DNA of 64,000 bases, taken from positions 32,099 through 96,098 of the forward strand of contig JAJFGL010000037.1 of assembly GCA_021776135.1 (NCBI GenBank), read 5' to 3'. The DNA comes from Kiloniellaceae bacterium. Its GTDB lineage: Bacteria > Pseudomonadota > Alphaproteobacteria > Kiloniellales > J153. The translations under genes were made by a program, and so were the position numbers. Below are positions 49,512-58,540 of this stretch, piece after piece. How positions within the stretch are numbered: position 1 is the stretch's first letter; each line of letters begins with the position of its first letter. The notes below the pieces were generated by a model. That model searched no databases. It had not been told where the DNA came from and saw only the letters and a program-made list of their open reading frames with translations.

Positions 49512-49994
49512 TTACTGCCTCTCCACCCTCGATTCGGCCCTGGGCGCGGGGTCGGGATACCGCAGGGCGACCCCGATAACTTGAGAGTTAGAGCGGATTT
49601 CAAACGCCGCTTCCTCGAAACTAGGGGGGCCCAGGCCTATCCAGGCCCCATTGCTAAATCCAAGACCCTCATCGGGCCAGCCGATCCAGGTCTTGTCGAA
49701 TTCCCCGTTGCCGTTTTCATCGTGATAGGTCGCGATCGCGTAAAGCCCGGGTTTGAGGTCGCCTAAATCGAAGCGTACCGGCCCAGGGGCGGCGGGCTGT
49801 TCGCGCAAGATCAGGGCCGCGTTCGCATCGGTAAAGCCTTCGGCACGGCCCCAGAGCGCCAGATGGACGATGCCCGCGCCGTTGCGAAGCTTTTCTATCA
49901 CCACCGTCAAGCCGCCGGCGGCGGCAGGTTCGCTGGCCGCATTGACGCCCAGGATCGTGGCGATGCCGATGGCAAGAAACCGTAGATTGCGCAT
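49512..49994 (-). CDS. DUF2141 family secreted protein
   Basis: A 160-residue protein with an N-terminal signal peptide (about 1-26, cleavage near AAAGG). The mature part matches DUF2141: G-A-G-I-V-H-L-A-L-W, L-K-P-G-L-Y-A-I-A-T-Y-H-D-E-N-G-N-G-E-F-D and G-F-S-N-G-A. The DENGNGEFD stretch resembles a Ca2+-binding loop. Envelope function unknown. Confidence 0.88.
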   Translation of the reverse strand: MRNLRFLAIGIATILGVNAASEPAAAGGLTVVIEKLRNGAGIVHLALWGRAEGFTDANAALILREQPAAPGPVRFDLGDLKPGLYAIATYHDENGNGEFDKTWIGWPDEGLGFSNGAWIGLGPPSFEEAAFEIRSNSQVIGVALRYPDPAPRAESRVERQ

Positions 49995-50129
49995 CCGGGG
50001 CTAAGGCTTTCGCAGGTTCTTTGAAGCTCAGCCTATCTACATGGGCTATTCGGCGCCAAATAAAAAGGGGGCGCGCAACGCCAACCGATCACAGTATCGG
50101 GAGGAAAACCGGTAGTGTAGAGACGGCCA

Positions 50130-51167
50130 TCAAGCTATTTGCTTGAGTAAGGTGAATAAGCCGGTGCCGGGTAAGGTTCCCTTCTTGCAATCGTCGAGCC
50201 GGGCATCGCGTAGATTTGTGTCGAGCATGTCCGCGCCGCGAAGATCGGCGCCAGACAGATTGGCCCGCACCAGGTTTGCGCTGCGCAGATTGGCGGCAAC
50301 CAAAAAGGCGCCGGAAAGGTTTGCCCCGACCAGGTTCGCGGCTTCGAAGTTGGCCACCGCTAGGTTGGCGCCCTCTAGATTCTTTCCACGCAGGTTGATG
50401 CCGGTGAAATCCGCACGCTTGCCATGTTGTCCCCCGCTCCCAACCCAATCGGCATGGGTTTTGAGAGTTTTGACGATCCATTCGCCGGTTACCGTCTCCG
50501 TTCTGCCGGTCTTGGCCGAATTTAGGTCGATTTTCGAAACATCCGTGTCTTTGAGGCACGCGCCGCGCAGGTCGGCGCTCGCAAGCTTGGCGCCGGACAA
50601 ATTTACCTTGGCCAACTCCGCGCCTTGAAACTGCGCCGCCTCTAAGTCGGCGTTGCTCAGGTCGGTGTGGTCAAGTATGGCGCCCTTGAACACCGCGTTC
50701 TTCAGTTTACTGTTGCCCATGTCGGTGCCGCACATGATCGCGTTCCGGAAGGTGCTGGCGATGCACCTCCCCGTCACTTGGGTCTGTGTATCGACAAGCG
50801 CGCACTCTCTCAAGTCGGCGCCTTTAAAGGTGGTTCCAGTCAGATTCGCATCCTCGAAACCGCACGCGCGCATGTCCGCGTTTTCGAAGTTCGCGTTGGT
50901 GAGATCGGCCCTGGTGAATTCTGTTGCGTATAAGGTGGCGCGCGCGAATTTGGCGCCAAACAGCGTTGTGTCGCTTAGATCGCAGGCCAACATCTCCACG
51001 TTTTTCAAGTTCATTCCCGTGAAATCGAGACCTCTCAAATCGCAGCGGCGCAACAGTATCCTGCGGCCGCCTCGCACGCCTTTGAGATAATGCACATGGT
51101 ATTCGTGAAGTCGGGCCAAGGCCTGTTGCGTCAGGCGGACCTCGGATAAAATTGCGCCGCTCGTCAA
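50130..51167 (-). CDS. Pentapeptide-repeat protein A
   Basis: A 345-residue protein with a short helical N-terminus (about 1-35) and many A(D/N)LXX-type repeats forming a right-handed quadrilateral beta-helix (ADLTNANFENADMRACGF, then LSNADLEAAQF and more). A break at about 238-250 (H-A-D-W-V-G-S-G-G-Q-H-G) separates two repeat blocks. It ends DDCKKGTLPGTGLFTLL. It starts with TTG 51167 behind a strong TAGGAGG site. It is a paralogue of the next upstream gene and probably arose by duplication. Function unknown; such helices can mimic DNA or act as scaffolds. Confidence 0.85.
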   Translation of the reverse strand: MTSGAILSEVRLTQQALARLHEYHVHYLKGVRGGRRILLRRCDLRGLDFTGMNLKNVEMLACDLSDTTLFGAKFARATLYATEFTRADLTNANFENADMRACGFEDANLTGTTFKGADLRECALVDTQTQVTGRCIASTFRNAIMCGTDMGNSKLKNAVFKGAILDHTDLSNADLEAAQFQGAELAKVNLSGAKLASADLRGACLKDTDVSKIDLNSAKTGRTETVTGEWIVKTLKTHADWVGSGGQHGKRADFTGINLRGKNLEGANLAVANFEAANLVGANLSGAFLVAANLRSANLVRANLSGADLRGADMLDTNLRDARLDDCKKGTLPGTGLFTLLKQIA

Positions 51168-51505
51168 GTGCTGCCTCCTATATGCAGCCCTGCACCGTCT
51201 ATGCTATCGCACTATCGAACTTTGTTCCCGGAGTCTTGTCCCGGCGCCTTATCGGCCGGCCGCTCCGTGTGTTTGCCCAGATTAGGTGACGTAGAACCAA
51301 GACCTGGAACAGGGCTTCTTTAGTGCCTCCATCACACATTATCCAGGTTAAGAACTTAGTAAATATGGGTAAAAGTTGTTGGGATGAATGCGTCAAATGT
51401 GCGTTAAAAATCAAGTTTCTTGCTGGGGCCGCATGATTCCCAATTCGGCCCGGAAGTATTTTCTGTAAGCGGATTAAAAATATTTACGGAATATCGCGCC
51501 GTTTC
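51168..51505. other. 338-base gap between pentapeptide-repeat genes
   Basis: No gene is supported here. The part nearest 51330-51500 is AT-richer than the flanks. A TAGGAGG ribosome-binding site for protein A lies at its edge. It may hold a promoter for protein A, but I see no convincing -35/-10 pair. A 71-codon minus-strand frame (51199-51414) has no recognisable features. Confidence 0.5.
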
Positions 51506-52540
51506 TCAGATGGCCGCTTTTAGCAGCGTGGAAAGGCCGGTTCCGGGTAAGGCGCCTTTTTTACAGTTGGTCAAAATGGCGGATCGCATGTCCGTTTCCA
51601 TGAGATCGGCGCCGCGCAAGTCGGCATTGCGAAGATTGGCCCGCAAAAGCGTCGCGCCGCGCAGGTTTGCCGCCGCAAGCAGCGCCCCAGATAGATCGGT
51701 CCCTATCAGGGTCGCCCGCTCCAAGTTCGCCGCGGCAAGGTTTACGCCGCGTAAGGAGCGGTGACTAAGATCCTCACCGAAAAAGTTAGCTTGCTCGCCG
51801 GCTTGCCCGCCCGTGTTGATCCATTCGGCATGGCGCGAGATTTTTCGGCGTATCCGCTCGGTCGCGGATATTTTAGGCGTTATCTTGGCCTCATTGAGGT
51901 TAACCCCCTCCATGCCGGCGCCAATCATGGCCGCGGCATTGAAATCGACATAGTCTAGCCGCGCGCCCGTGAGGTCCGTACCGGCGATTTCGGCGCCTTT
52001 GAAGCTGGCATTCCTCAAGTCCGCATTGGAAAGATTGGCTTGGTCGATGATGGCGTGATCGAAACTCGTGCGCTTTAATTTGCTTTTCGACAGGTCGGTC
52101 CCGCGCAAGAGGGCGTGCCGGAAATTGCTGCTTAGCGGCGCGCCGGCCACGTTCGTCTTTTCATCGTGAAGGGTGCAGTCCCTTAAATCCGCGCTATTGA
52201 AATTCGTATCCGTGAGGTCGGCGTACTCGAAAGTCGCGGCGCGCAGGCCGGCTTTGGAAAAATCGCTTCCTGTCAGGTCGCCTTGATCGAAGACCGACGC
52301 CAGAAGCTGCGCGCAAGAAAAATTCGTGCCGCGAATTGTCGCGCCTTTGAAGTCGCACGCTAAAAATTCCGCGTTCCTGAAATTCATTCCGCTTAAGTTC
52401 AGGCCGCTTAGATCGCAGCGCCGGAACAAGATCTTTCGGCCGTCGCGGACGCCGTTCAGGAAGTCGACGTGACGATCCATATACGTCGCGAGCATTTTCT
52501 GGGTTATGCGCGCGCCCGCCACAATGCCCCCGAATGTCAT
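51506..52540 (-). CDS. Pentapeptide-repeat protein B
   Basis: About 344 residues, nearly the same length as protein A. It shares the N-terminal pattern (R-D-G-R-K-I-L-F-R-R-C-D-L-S-G-L-N-L-S-G-M-N), the two repeat blocks, the central H-A-E-W-I-N-T-G-G-Q-A-G break and the ending CKKGALPGTGLSTLLKAA. ATG 52540 has GAGG seven bases upstream; ATG 52546 and a TTG at 52576 are alternatives. It is the upstream member of the tandem pair. The likely family fold is a beta-helix; function unknown. Confidence 0.85.
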   Translation of the reverse strand: MTFGGIVAGARITQKMLATYMDRHVDFLNGVRDGRKILFRRCDLSGLNLSGMNFRNAEFLACDFKGATIRGTNFSCAQLLASVFDQGDLTGSDFSKAGLRAATFEYADLTDTNFNSADLRDCTLHDEKTNVAGAPLSSNFRHALLRGTDLSKSKLKRTSFDHAIIDQANLSNADLRNASFKGAEIAGTDLTGARLDYVDFNAAAMIGAGMEGVNLNEAKITPKISATERIRRKISRHAEWINTGGQAGEQANFFGEDLSHRSLRGVNLAAANLERATLIGTDLSGALLAAANLRGATLLRANLRNADLRGADLMETDMRSAILTNCKKGALPGTGLSTLLKAAI

Positions 52541-52837
52541 AGCCATACCTCGAGCGTACGATCGTGCCGCCGCCAAGCCATCGCCGGCGTGCGGGCGCTT
52601 GTACGGCTATTGCGCGCCGGCCGTGTTGCTTTTCTAATTCGTGGCTTTAAGGAGTACGGCACCTGTTGAGGTCTCCACTTGCGCCCGGCTTGGCAGTGCC
52701 GCCGCGCATATTTCACGACCCTATATTCGACACATTTTGGCTTAAAGAAAGTTTAATACACAACGTTACAGTGTAATATAAGTATTCTATATATTAATAT
52801 TTGTAGGAAGTATGTTAATCATATATTGCGTTAAATA
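52541..52837. other. AT-rich intergenic region upstream of protein B
   Basis: The 297-base stretch between the ligase end and protein B becomes very AT-rich over 52740-52840 (many TTAATATT-like runs). It should carry the promoter for protein B on the minus strand. No gene is supported. Confidence 0.5.
52766..52776. promoter_or_regulatory. TTACA-g-TGTAA dyad
   Basis: A perfect 5-bp inverted repeat with one central base (52766-52776) lies in the AT-rich region upstream of protein B. It could be an operator. No further copies were noticed and the regulator is unknown. Confidence 0.3.
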
Positions 52838-54616
52838 TTAATACAGGTCGCATAGTATTTGTTCATATGTCTCGACAATTCGATGCCTTCGGATCTTCAG
52901 GGTCGGTGTCATCATTTCATTCTCGACCGTGAAGGGCTCAGCCACGATTGCGAATCGGCGCACCTTTTCAAGCTTGGCTAAGCCCAGGTTCACGCGATCC
53001 ACGGCCTTGGATACCGCTGATTTGAAGTCGCTGTTTTTACTGAGTTCGATGTCTTTGGCGGCGATCCCCATGGTCTTGGCGAATTCGCCGGCGAAGGCCT
53101 CGTCGGGAACGATCAAGGCAACCAGGTGGGGGCGTTTGTCGCCAAATACCATGGCCTGTTGAATTTCGGGCTGCAGGGTCAAGAAGCCTTCGATACGCGC
53201 CGGCGACACGTTGTCGCCGCCGGTCAGAACCAGGATGTCCTTTTTCCGGTCGGTGATCTTGAGGTAACCGTCCCGGTCGAGCTCGCCGATATCGCCGGTG
53301 TGCAGCCAGCCGCCGCGCAAGGTCTCGGACGTGGCCTTCTCGTTACCCCAATAGCCCTGCATGACCAGCTCGCCCCGCACCAGGATTTCACCGTCCCCGG
53401 CGATTTTCACGTCCACCCCCTTCAGGGGCGGGCCGACGGTCTCCATCTTGACCCGGTTGGGTGGGTTGGCGGAGATTATGGGCGCGCTCTCGGTCTGGCC
53501 GTAGCCTTGCAAAACCGGCAAGCCGAGAGCGGTGAAGAAATTGCCGATTTCGGGATTAAGCGCCGCGCCTCCCGATACCATGGCCTTCAAGCGGCCGCCG
53601 AAACGGGCACGCATTTTATCGCGCACCAATTTATCGACCAAAGCGTCTTGGAGCCGTTCCGGTATGGTCAAGGCCTTGGGGTCTTGGCCGCGTTTCCGGC
53701 CTAATCGCAGCGCCAAATTGAAAAGTTTTTGTTTCAGGCCGCCCTGCTTTTCGACCCCGCGCAGGATGCGTTGATACATGTTTTCATAGAGCCTTGGCAC
53801 CGCGGTCATGATGGTCGGGCGGGCTTCGGCCAGGTTGGTCAAGAGATGCTCGGCCCCGGCGCAGTAATAAATCTCCGCGCCGATGGAAATCGGAAAAAAC
53901 TGCCCGGCGGTATGCTCGTAGGCGTGGGACAGGGGCAGGAACGACAGAAAGACTTCGTTGTCCAGGCCGAGCTGTTTCAGCAAGTGGTGGGCGCCCATGC
54001 TATTGCACAGGATCGATCCGTGGCTCAACATCACGCCCTTGGGCACCCCGCCGGTGCCGGAGGTATAGATGAAACACGCGGTATCGCCGCGCTTGATGGG
54101 CGCCAGCATCGATGCCGCATCCAGGGACGACTCCGCTCCCTTGGCCAGGACATCGGACCAGGCATGCAGGATTACCGGCCCGCCGCCACCGGCATCTTCC
54201 ATGGCGATAACCCACTGGCAATCCGGGGCCTCGGTGGCGGCCGGCAAGAGCGTCCGGGCCAGGGCCTTGCTGGAGACGATGACTCCAACGGCCCCGCTAT
54301 CGATCAGGATATGAAGATGGTCGGATGTTGTGTTTGTGGTATAGGCCGGGACGCTGACCCCGCCGGCGGTCATGATCGCCACATCGGCGATCAGCCATTC
54401 CGGCCGGTTTTCCGAAAGCAAAACCACTCTTTGACCCGGCTGGAGGCCGAGGGCGCGCAAACCGCGGGCCAGATTCGTGACCGTCTGCTCGGCCTCGCGC
54501 CAGGTGACCGGCTGGTAGGCGCCGTCGATCTTGGCCCACAGAAAATTCCGGCCGGCGTGGCGCGCGGCCTGGTGATAAAAGACAGTGGGCAAGCTGGTCC
54601 AGGCGTCATAGTCCAT
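52838..54616 (-). CDS. Long-chain fatty acid-CoA ligase (AMP-forming)
   Basis: About 592 residues. It is an ANL-superfamily enzyme activating fatty acids. The AMP-binding motif is FIYTSGTGGVPKGVM, the second core is GYGQTESAPI, and TGDIGELDRDGYLKITDRKKDI is the hinge. The FadD15-like form matches alphaproteobacterial relatives. ATG 54616 (MDYDAWTSLP) is preferred to ATG 54673, which adds 19 unconserved residues. Confidence 0.9.
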   Translation of the reverse strand: MDYDAWTSLPTVFYHQAARHAGRNFLWAKIDGAYQPVTWREAEQTVTNLARGLRALGLQPGQRVVLLSENRPEWLIADVAIMTAGGVSVPAYTTNTTSDHLHILIDSGAVGVIVSSKALARTLLPAATEAPDCQWVIAMEDAGGGGPVILHAWSDVLAKGAESSLDAASMLAPIKRGDTACFIYTSGTGGVPKGVMLSHGSILCNSMGAHHLLKQLGLDNEVFLSFLPLSHAYEHTAGQFFPISIGAEIYYCAGAEHLLTNLAEARPTIMTAVPRLYENMYQRILRGVEKQGGLKQKLFNLALRLGRKRGQDPKALTIPERLQDALVDKLVRDKMRARFGGRLKAMVSGGAALNPEIGNFFTALGLPVLQGYGQTESAPIISANPPNRVKMETVGPPLKGVDVKIAGDGEILVRGELVMQGYWGNEKATSETLRGGWLHTGDIGELDRDGYLKITDRKKDILVLTGGDNVSPARIEGFLTLQPEIQQAMVFGDKRPHLVALIVPDEAFAGEFAKTMGIAAKDIELSKNSDFKSAVSKAVDRVNLGLAKLEKVRRFAIVAEPFTVENEMMTPTLKIRRHRIVETYEQILCDLY

Positions 54617-54735
54617 GGTCGCGAATCCAGCCTTTCGTTTATCTGTAGAAGAAGCGAATCGATAGGAAGACATTATCCTAGATTTGCGTACATAAGATAA
54701 GCCCGTCCGTCCTTCGGACTGTCAAGGAGATGACG

Positions 54736-56538
54736 ATGTCTGATACCGGCGCTTCCGCGCGCGAAACCGCCCTCGACTTGGGCCAGCTGCCAAGCTGGGA
54801 TTTGCGCGATCTCTATCCAGATCCCGGGTCGCCGGACCTGAAGGCGGACCTGACGCGCGCCGCCAAGGACGCCAAGGCCTTTCGTAGTGAATACGAAGGC
54901 AAGCTCACGGATTTGGACGGGACGGCCCTGGGCGCTGCCGTGGCGGCCTACGAGGCGATTCAGGAAGTGCTGGGCCGGATCGGCAGCTATGGGCAACTCC
55001 TCTACGCCGAGAATATGAGCGACCCCGCAGTCGGCAAGTTCTATCAAACCATGCAGGAGCGCACCACTGACATCTCCAGCGATCTGCTGTTTTTTGCCTT
55101 GGAAATCAACCGCTTGGACGCTCCCGCCTTGACCCATAAGCTGAAGGCGCCGGGCCTGGCCCGCTATGCCCCCTGGCTGCGCGACGTGCGGGCGTTCCGC
55201 GCCCACCAGCTTTCCGGCGACCTGGAACGCTTGCTCCACGAAAAGCACGTCACCGGGCGCGCCGCCTGGACCCGCCTATTCGACGAAACCATGGCCGCCT
55301 TGCGTTTTCCTCTGGACGGGGCGGAGCTGACCAGCGCCGAGATTTTCAACAAGATGACCGCGCGCGATGGCAAGGTCCGGGCTGCGGCGGCGAAATCGAT
55401 CGGCAAGGTCCTGGGCGAGCACCAGCGGGTTTTTTCCCTGATCACCAATACCCTGGCCAAGGACAAGGCGACCGAGGATGGCTGGCGCCATTACGCCAAG
55501 CCGGTGTCGCTGCGGAATCTGGAGAATTTTGTCGAGGATGAGGTGGTCGAGGCCCTGGTCGGCGCCGTGCGCGATAGCTTTCCCCGCCTTTCCCACCGCT
55601 ACTACGCGCTCAAGGCCAAGTGGATGGGGGTCGCGCAGTTGCCTTACTGGGACCGCAACGCGCCCTTGCCGGATGAAAAAGACCGGCTGATTCCCTGGAA
55701 CGAGGCGCGCGATACGGTTTTGGGGGCCTATGCCGCGTTTTCCACCGGCTTGGCCGAGACCGGCCGGCCCTTTTTCGACAACAACTGGATCGACGCCCCG
55801 GTGCGCCCCGGCAAGGCGCCCGGCGCCTTCGCCCACCCGACCGTGCCCAGCGCCCATCCCTACTTGCTGCTCAACTATCAGGGCCGCACCCGCGACGTCA
55901 TGACCCTGGCCCACGAGCTTGGCCACGGCGTGCATCAAGTGCTGGCGGGCGCGCAAGGCCATCTCATGGCCGACACACCCCTGACCCTGGCCGAGACCGC
56001 CTCGGTCTTCGGCGAGATGCTGACCTTTCAGGCCATGCTCAAGGGCGAAAGCGATCCGGTTCTGCGTAAGGTCATGCTGGCCTCCAAGGTCGAGGACATG
56101 CTGAACACGGTGGTCCGCCAGATCGCCATGCACAACTTCGAGACCCGGGTCCACGACGAACGCAAGGATGGCGAGCTACTGGCCGAGCGCCTGGGCGAGA
56201 TCTGGATGGAAACCCAAAAGGAAAGCTTAGGACCCGCCCTGCGCTTCGAGGACGAATACAAGCACTACTGGGCCTATATCCCGCACTTCATCCATGTGCC
56301 CTTCTACGTCTATGCCTATGCCTTCGGCGATTGCCTGGTGAACTCCCTCTACGCGGTCTATCGGGACGCGGGCGAGGGCTTCGCCGAAAAGTACCTGGAC
56401 ATGCTGCGCGCCGGCGGCACCAAGCGCCACCAGGAACTGCTCGCCCCCTTTGGCCTCGATGCCTCGGACCCGGCCTTCTGGTCCAAGGGCCTGGACGTCA
56501 TATCGGCCATGATCGACGAGTTGGAGGCCATGGGGTAG
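54736..56538 (+). CDS. pepF: Oligoendopeptidase F (M3 family)
   Basis: A 600-residue metallopeptidase that cleaves oligopeptides in the cytoplasm. The zinc motif is His393-Glu394-L-G-His397 (LAHELGHGVH), with the distal Glu in TLAETASVFGE. Length is typical. ATG 54736 is preferred over ATG 54730 because AAGGAG (54724-54729) is better spaced. It is divergent from the acyl-CoA ligase gene and its end is 6 bases from the convergent ftsH. Confidence 0.92.
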   Translation: MSDTGASARETALDLGQLPSWDLRDLYPDPGSPDLKADLTRAAKDAKAFRSEYEGKLTDLDGTALGAAVAAYEAIQEVLGRIGSYGQLLYAENMSDPAVGKFYQTMQERTTDISSDLLFFALEINRLDAPALTHKLKAPGLARYAPWLRDVRAFRAHQLSGDLERLLHEKHVTGRAAWTRLFDETMAALRFPLDGAELTSAEIFNKMTARDGKVRAAAAKSIGKVLGEHQRVFSLITNTLAKDKATEDGWRHYAKPVSLRNLENFVEDEVVEALVGAVRDSFPRLSHRYYALKAKWMGVAQLPYWDRNAPLPDEKDRLIPWNEARDTVLGAYAAFSTGLAETGRPFFDNNWIDAPVRPGKAPGAFAHPTVPSAHPYLLLNYQGRTRDVMTLAHELGHGVHQVLAGAQGHLMADTPLTLAETASVFGEMLTFQAMLKGESDPVLRKVMLASKVEDMLNTVVRQIAMHNFETRVHDERKDGELLAERLGEIWMETQKESLGPALRFEDEYKHYWAYIPHFIHVPFYVYAYAFGDCLVNSLYAVYRDAGEGFAEKYLDMLRAGGTKRHQELLAPFGLDASDPAFWSKGLDVISAMIDELEAMG

Positions 56539-56544
56539 GGGAAC

Positions 56545-58383
56545 CTACTCCGCCGCTTGGGCTTCCGGTTCGGGCGGGATTTCCGGCAGGTCTTCGGCGA
56601 CCAGGGTTTCCTTTTCCAGCAGTTGGGCCGCGACCTCATCGAGTTCCTTGCGGTGGCGGGTCAGGATCGCGGTTGCCCGTTCGAAGGCCCGCTCGATCAG
56701 GGCGCGCACCGCGACATCGATCTCGCGCGCGGTTTCGGGGCTATAATTGCCCGCCATGCCGCCGGGCGGATGCAAGGCGCCGGTCAGGAATTGCGGCTGA
56801 TCCTCGATATAGATCGCCTGGCCCAGGGTTTCGTCCATGCCATAGCGCATGACCATGTTGCGGGCGATGTCGGTCGCCTTGTTCAAGTCATCCGCCGCGC
56901 CGGTCGATATATTAGCGAAGACCAGCATTTCCGCCGCCCGGCCGCCGAGCAGGACCGCCATCTTGTTTTCCAGCTCTCCGCGCGTCATCAAATAGCGGTC
57001 CTCGGTCGGGCGCTGGATGGTATAGCCAAGAGCGCCGATACCGCGCGGTATGATTGAGATCTTCTGCACCGGGTCCATGCCCGGCAGGGCGAGGGCGACC
57101 AGGGCGTGGCCGGTTTCGTGAAAGGCCACGACCTTGCGTTCGTAAGGGTTGAGCAGGCGGTTTTTTTTCTCCAAACCGGCCACGATACGCTCGATCGCGC
57201 CCACGAAATCCTCGGCGGTGACATCCTCGGCGCCGCGCCGGGTGGCCAGGATCGCCGCCTCGTTGCAGAGGTTGGCCAGGTCTGCGCCGGTGAAGCCGGC
57301 GGTTAACCCGGCTATCTCTTCCAGGCTCATATGGCGCGCGAGGGCGATTTTCTTGACGTGAACGCGCAGGATTTGTTCGCGCCCGGCCTTATCGGGCCGG
57401 TCGATCAGAACCTGGCGGTCGAAGCGGCCCGGGCGCAACAACGCCGGGTCGAGGATCTCCGGCCGGTTGGTGGCGGCCAGCAGGACCACGCCGGCGGAAG
57501 GATCGAATCCGTCCAGTTCGGCCAGGAGTTGGTTCAGGGTTTGCTCCGCCTCGCCGCTGCCGCCGGAAACCGGGGTCAGGCCGCGGGCCCGGCCAAGCGC
57601 GTCCATCTCGTCGATGAAGATGATGCAGGGGGCGCTTTTGCGCGCCTGCTCGAAAAGGTCGCGCACCCGCGAGGCGCCGACGCCCACGAACATCTCGACG
57701 AATTCCGAGCCGCTGACCGAAAAAAAGGTGACCCCCGCCTCCCCCGCGACCGCCCGTGCCAGCAGGGTCTTGCCGCAGCCGGGCGGGCCGACCAGCAGGG
57801 TTCCCTTGGGCATGCGCGCGCCCAGGCGGCCATAGGCCTCGGGCGCCTTCAGGAACTGAACCACCTCCTGTAACTCGGCCTTGGCTTCGTCGACCCCGGC
57901 GACGTCCTCGAAGGTGACGCCGATTCCCTTTTCCATATGAATCTTGGCTTTGCTCTTACCGATTTGCATGAGATTGCCCATGCCGCCCGCGGCCCCGCCG
58001 GCGAAGCGGCGGAACACGTACATCCACAAAACGAAGAACAAGAGAACCGGCAAGACCCAGGACAGAATCTTGGACAGGAAATTATTCTGGACAATTCCGG
58101 TGTAGGTAATGCCGAACTTGTCCAAATCCTCGGCCAGGTCAGGATCGACCCGCACGGCGTAGATCTGATTGCGCCCATCGGGCAGGGGCGCGCGCAAGAT
58201 GCCGCGCACATAGGTATCGGCGACCGATACCTCGGCCACCTTGCCGTCGCGCATGAGAGTCTGAAACTCGCTATAGGGGACGGTTTCGACCTGCTGCGCT
58301 TCCTGCCACCAGGACTGGATCATCATGATCGCCAGCATGGCGATCACGAAGTACCAGAAATTGAAATGGGTCTTGGGTTCCAT
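56545..58383 (-). CDS. ftsH: FtsH-family AAA+ zinc metalloprotease (probable paralogue)
   Basis: A 612-residue membrane protease. The N-terminus has one transmembrane helix ([15 protein letters not shown]), a periplasmic domain and a second helix (about 110-130). Walker A is at 199-206 and reads GPPGCGKT, where FtsH usually has GPPGTGKT. Walker B is [10 protein letters not shown], and the zinc site is HETGH (His422-His426). Canonical FtsH is usually near tilS or folP; neither is here, so this is probably a second copy. ATG 58383 gives the standard N-terminus; the frame extends upstream without conservation. Confidence 0.92.
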   Translation of the reverse strand: MEPKTHFNFWYFVIAMLAIMMIQSWWQEAQQVETVPYSEFQTLMRDGKVAEVSVADTYVRGILRAPLPDGRNQIYAVRVDPDLAEDLDKFGITYTGIVQNNFLSKILSWVLPVLLFFVLWMYVFRRFAGGAAGGMGNLMQIGKSKAKIHMEKGIGVTFEDVAGVDEAKAELQEVVQFLKAPEAYGRLGARMPKGTLLVGPPGCGKTLLARAVAGEAGVTFFSVSGSEFVEMFVGVGASRVRDLFEQARKSAPCIIFIDEMDALGRARGLTPVSGGSGEAEQTLNQLLAELDGFDPSAGVVLLAATNRPEILDPALLRPGRFDRQVLIDRPDKAGREQILRVHVKKIALARHMSLEEIAGLTAGFTGADLANLCNEAAILATRRGAEDVTAEDFVGAIERIVAGLEKKNRLLNPYERKVVAFHETGHALVALALPGMDPVQKISIIPRGIGALGYTIQRPTEDRYLMTRGELENKMAVLLGGRAAEMLVFANISTGAADDLNKATDIARNMVMRYGMDETLGQAIYIEDQPQFLTGALHPPGGMAGNYSPETAREIDVAVRALIERAFERATAILTRHRKELDEVAAQLLEKETLVAEDLPEIPPEPEAQAAE

Positions 58384-58540
58384 CAATCGATTCCACTGTG
58401 CTCGGGGGCTATGCCGGCAACTAGGAATAGCATATACCGGCGGCTGGATGCGTCCTTGACCTGAATCACCCGGTTCTTGCCAGTGCCCCTTCGGGGCTGA
58501 TATGGCGATGCTAAGCCACCACAATTAAAAGGAAAAGACC

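Noticed and set aside
51199..51414. 71-codon minus-strand frame in the pentapeptide gene gap
   Set aside because: No ribosome-binding site or recognisable pattern; low coding support.
58485..58497. GCCCC-TTC-GGGGC hairpin upstream of creatinase
   Set aside because: Short, no T-run, and common by chance in GC-rich DNA; not enough for a terminator or regulator call.
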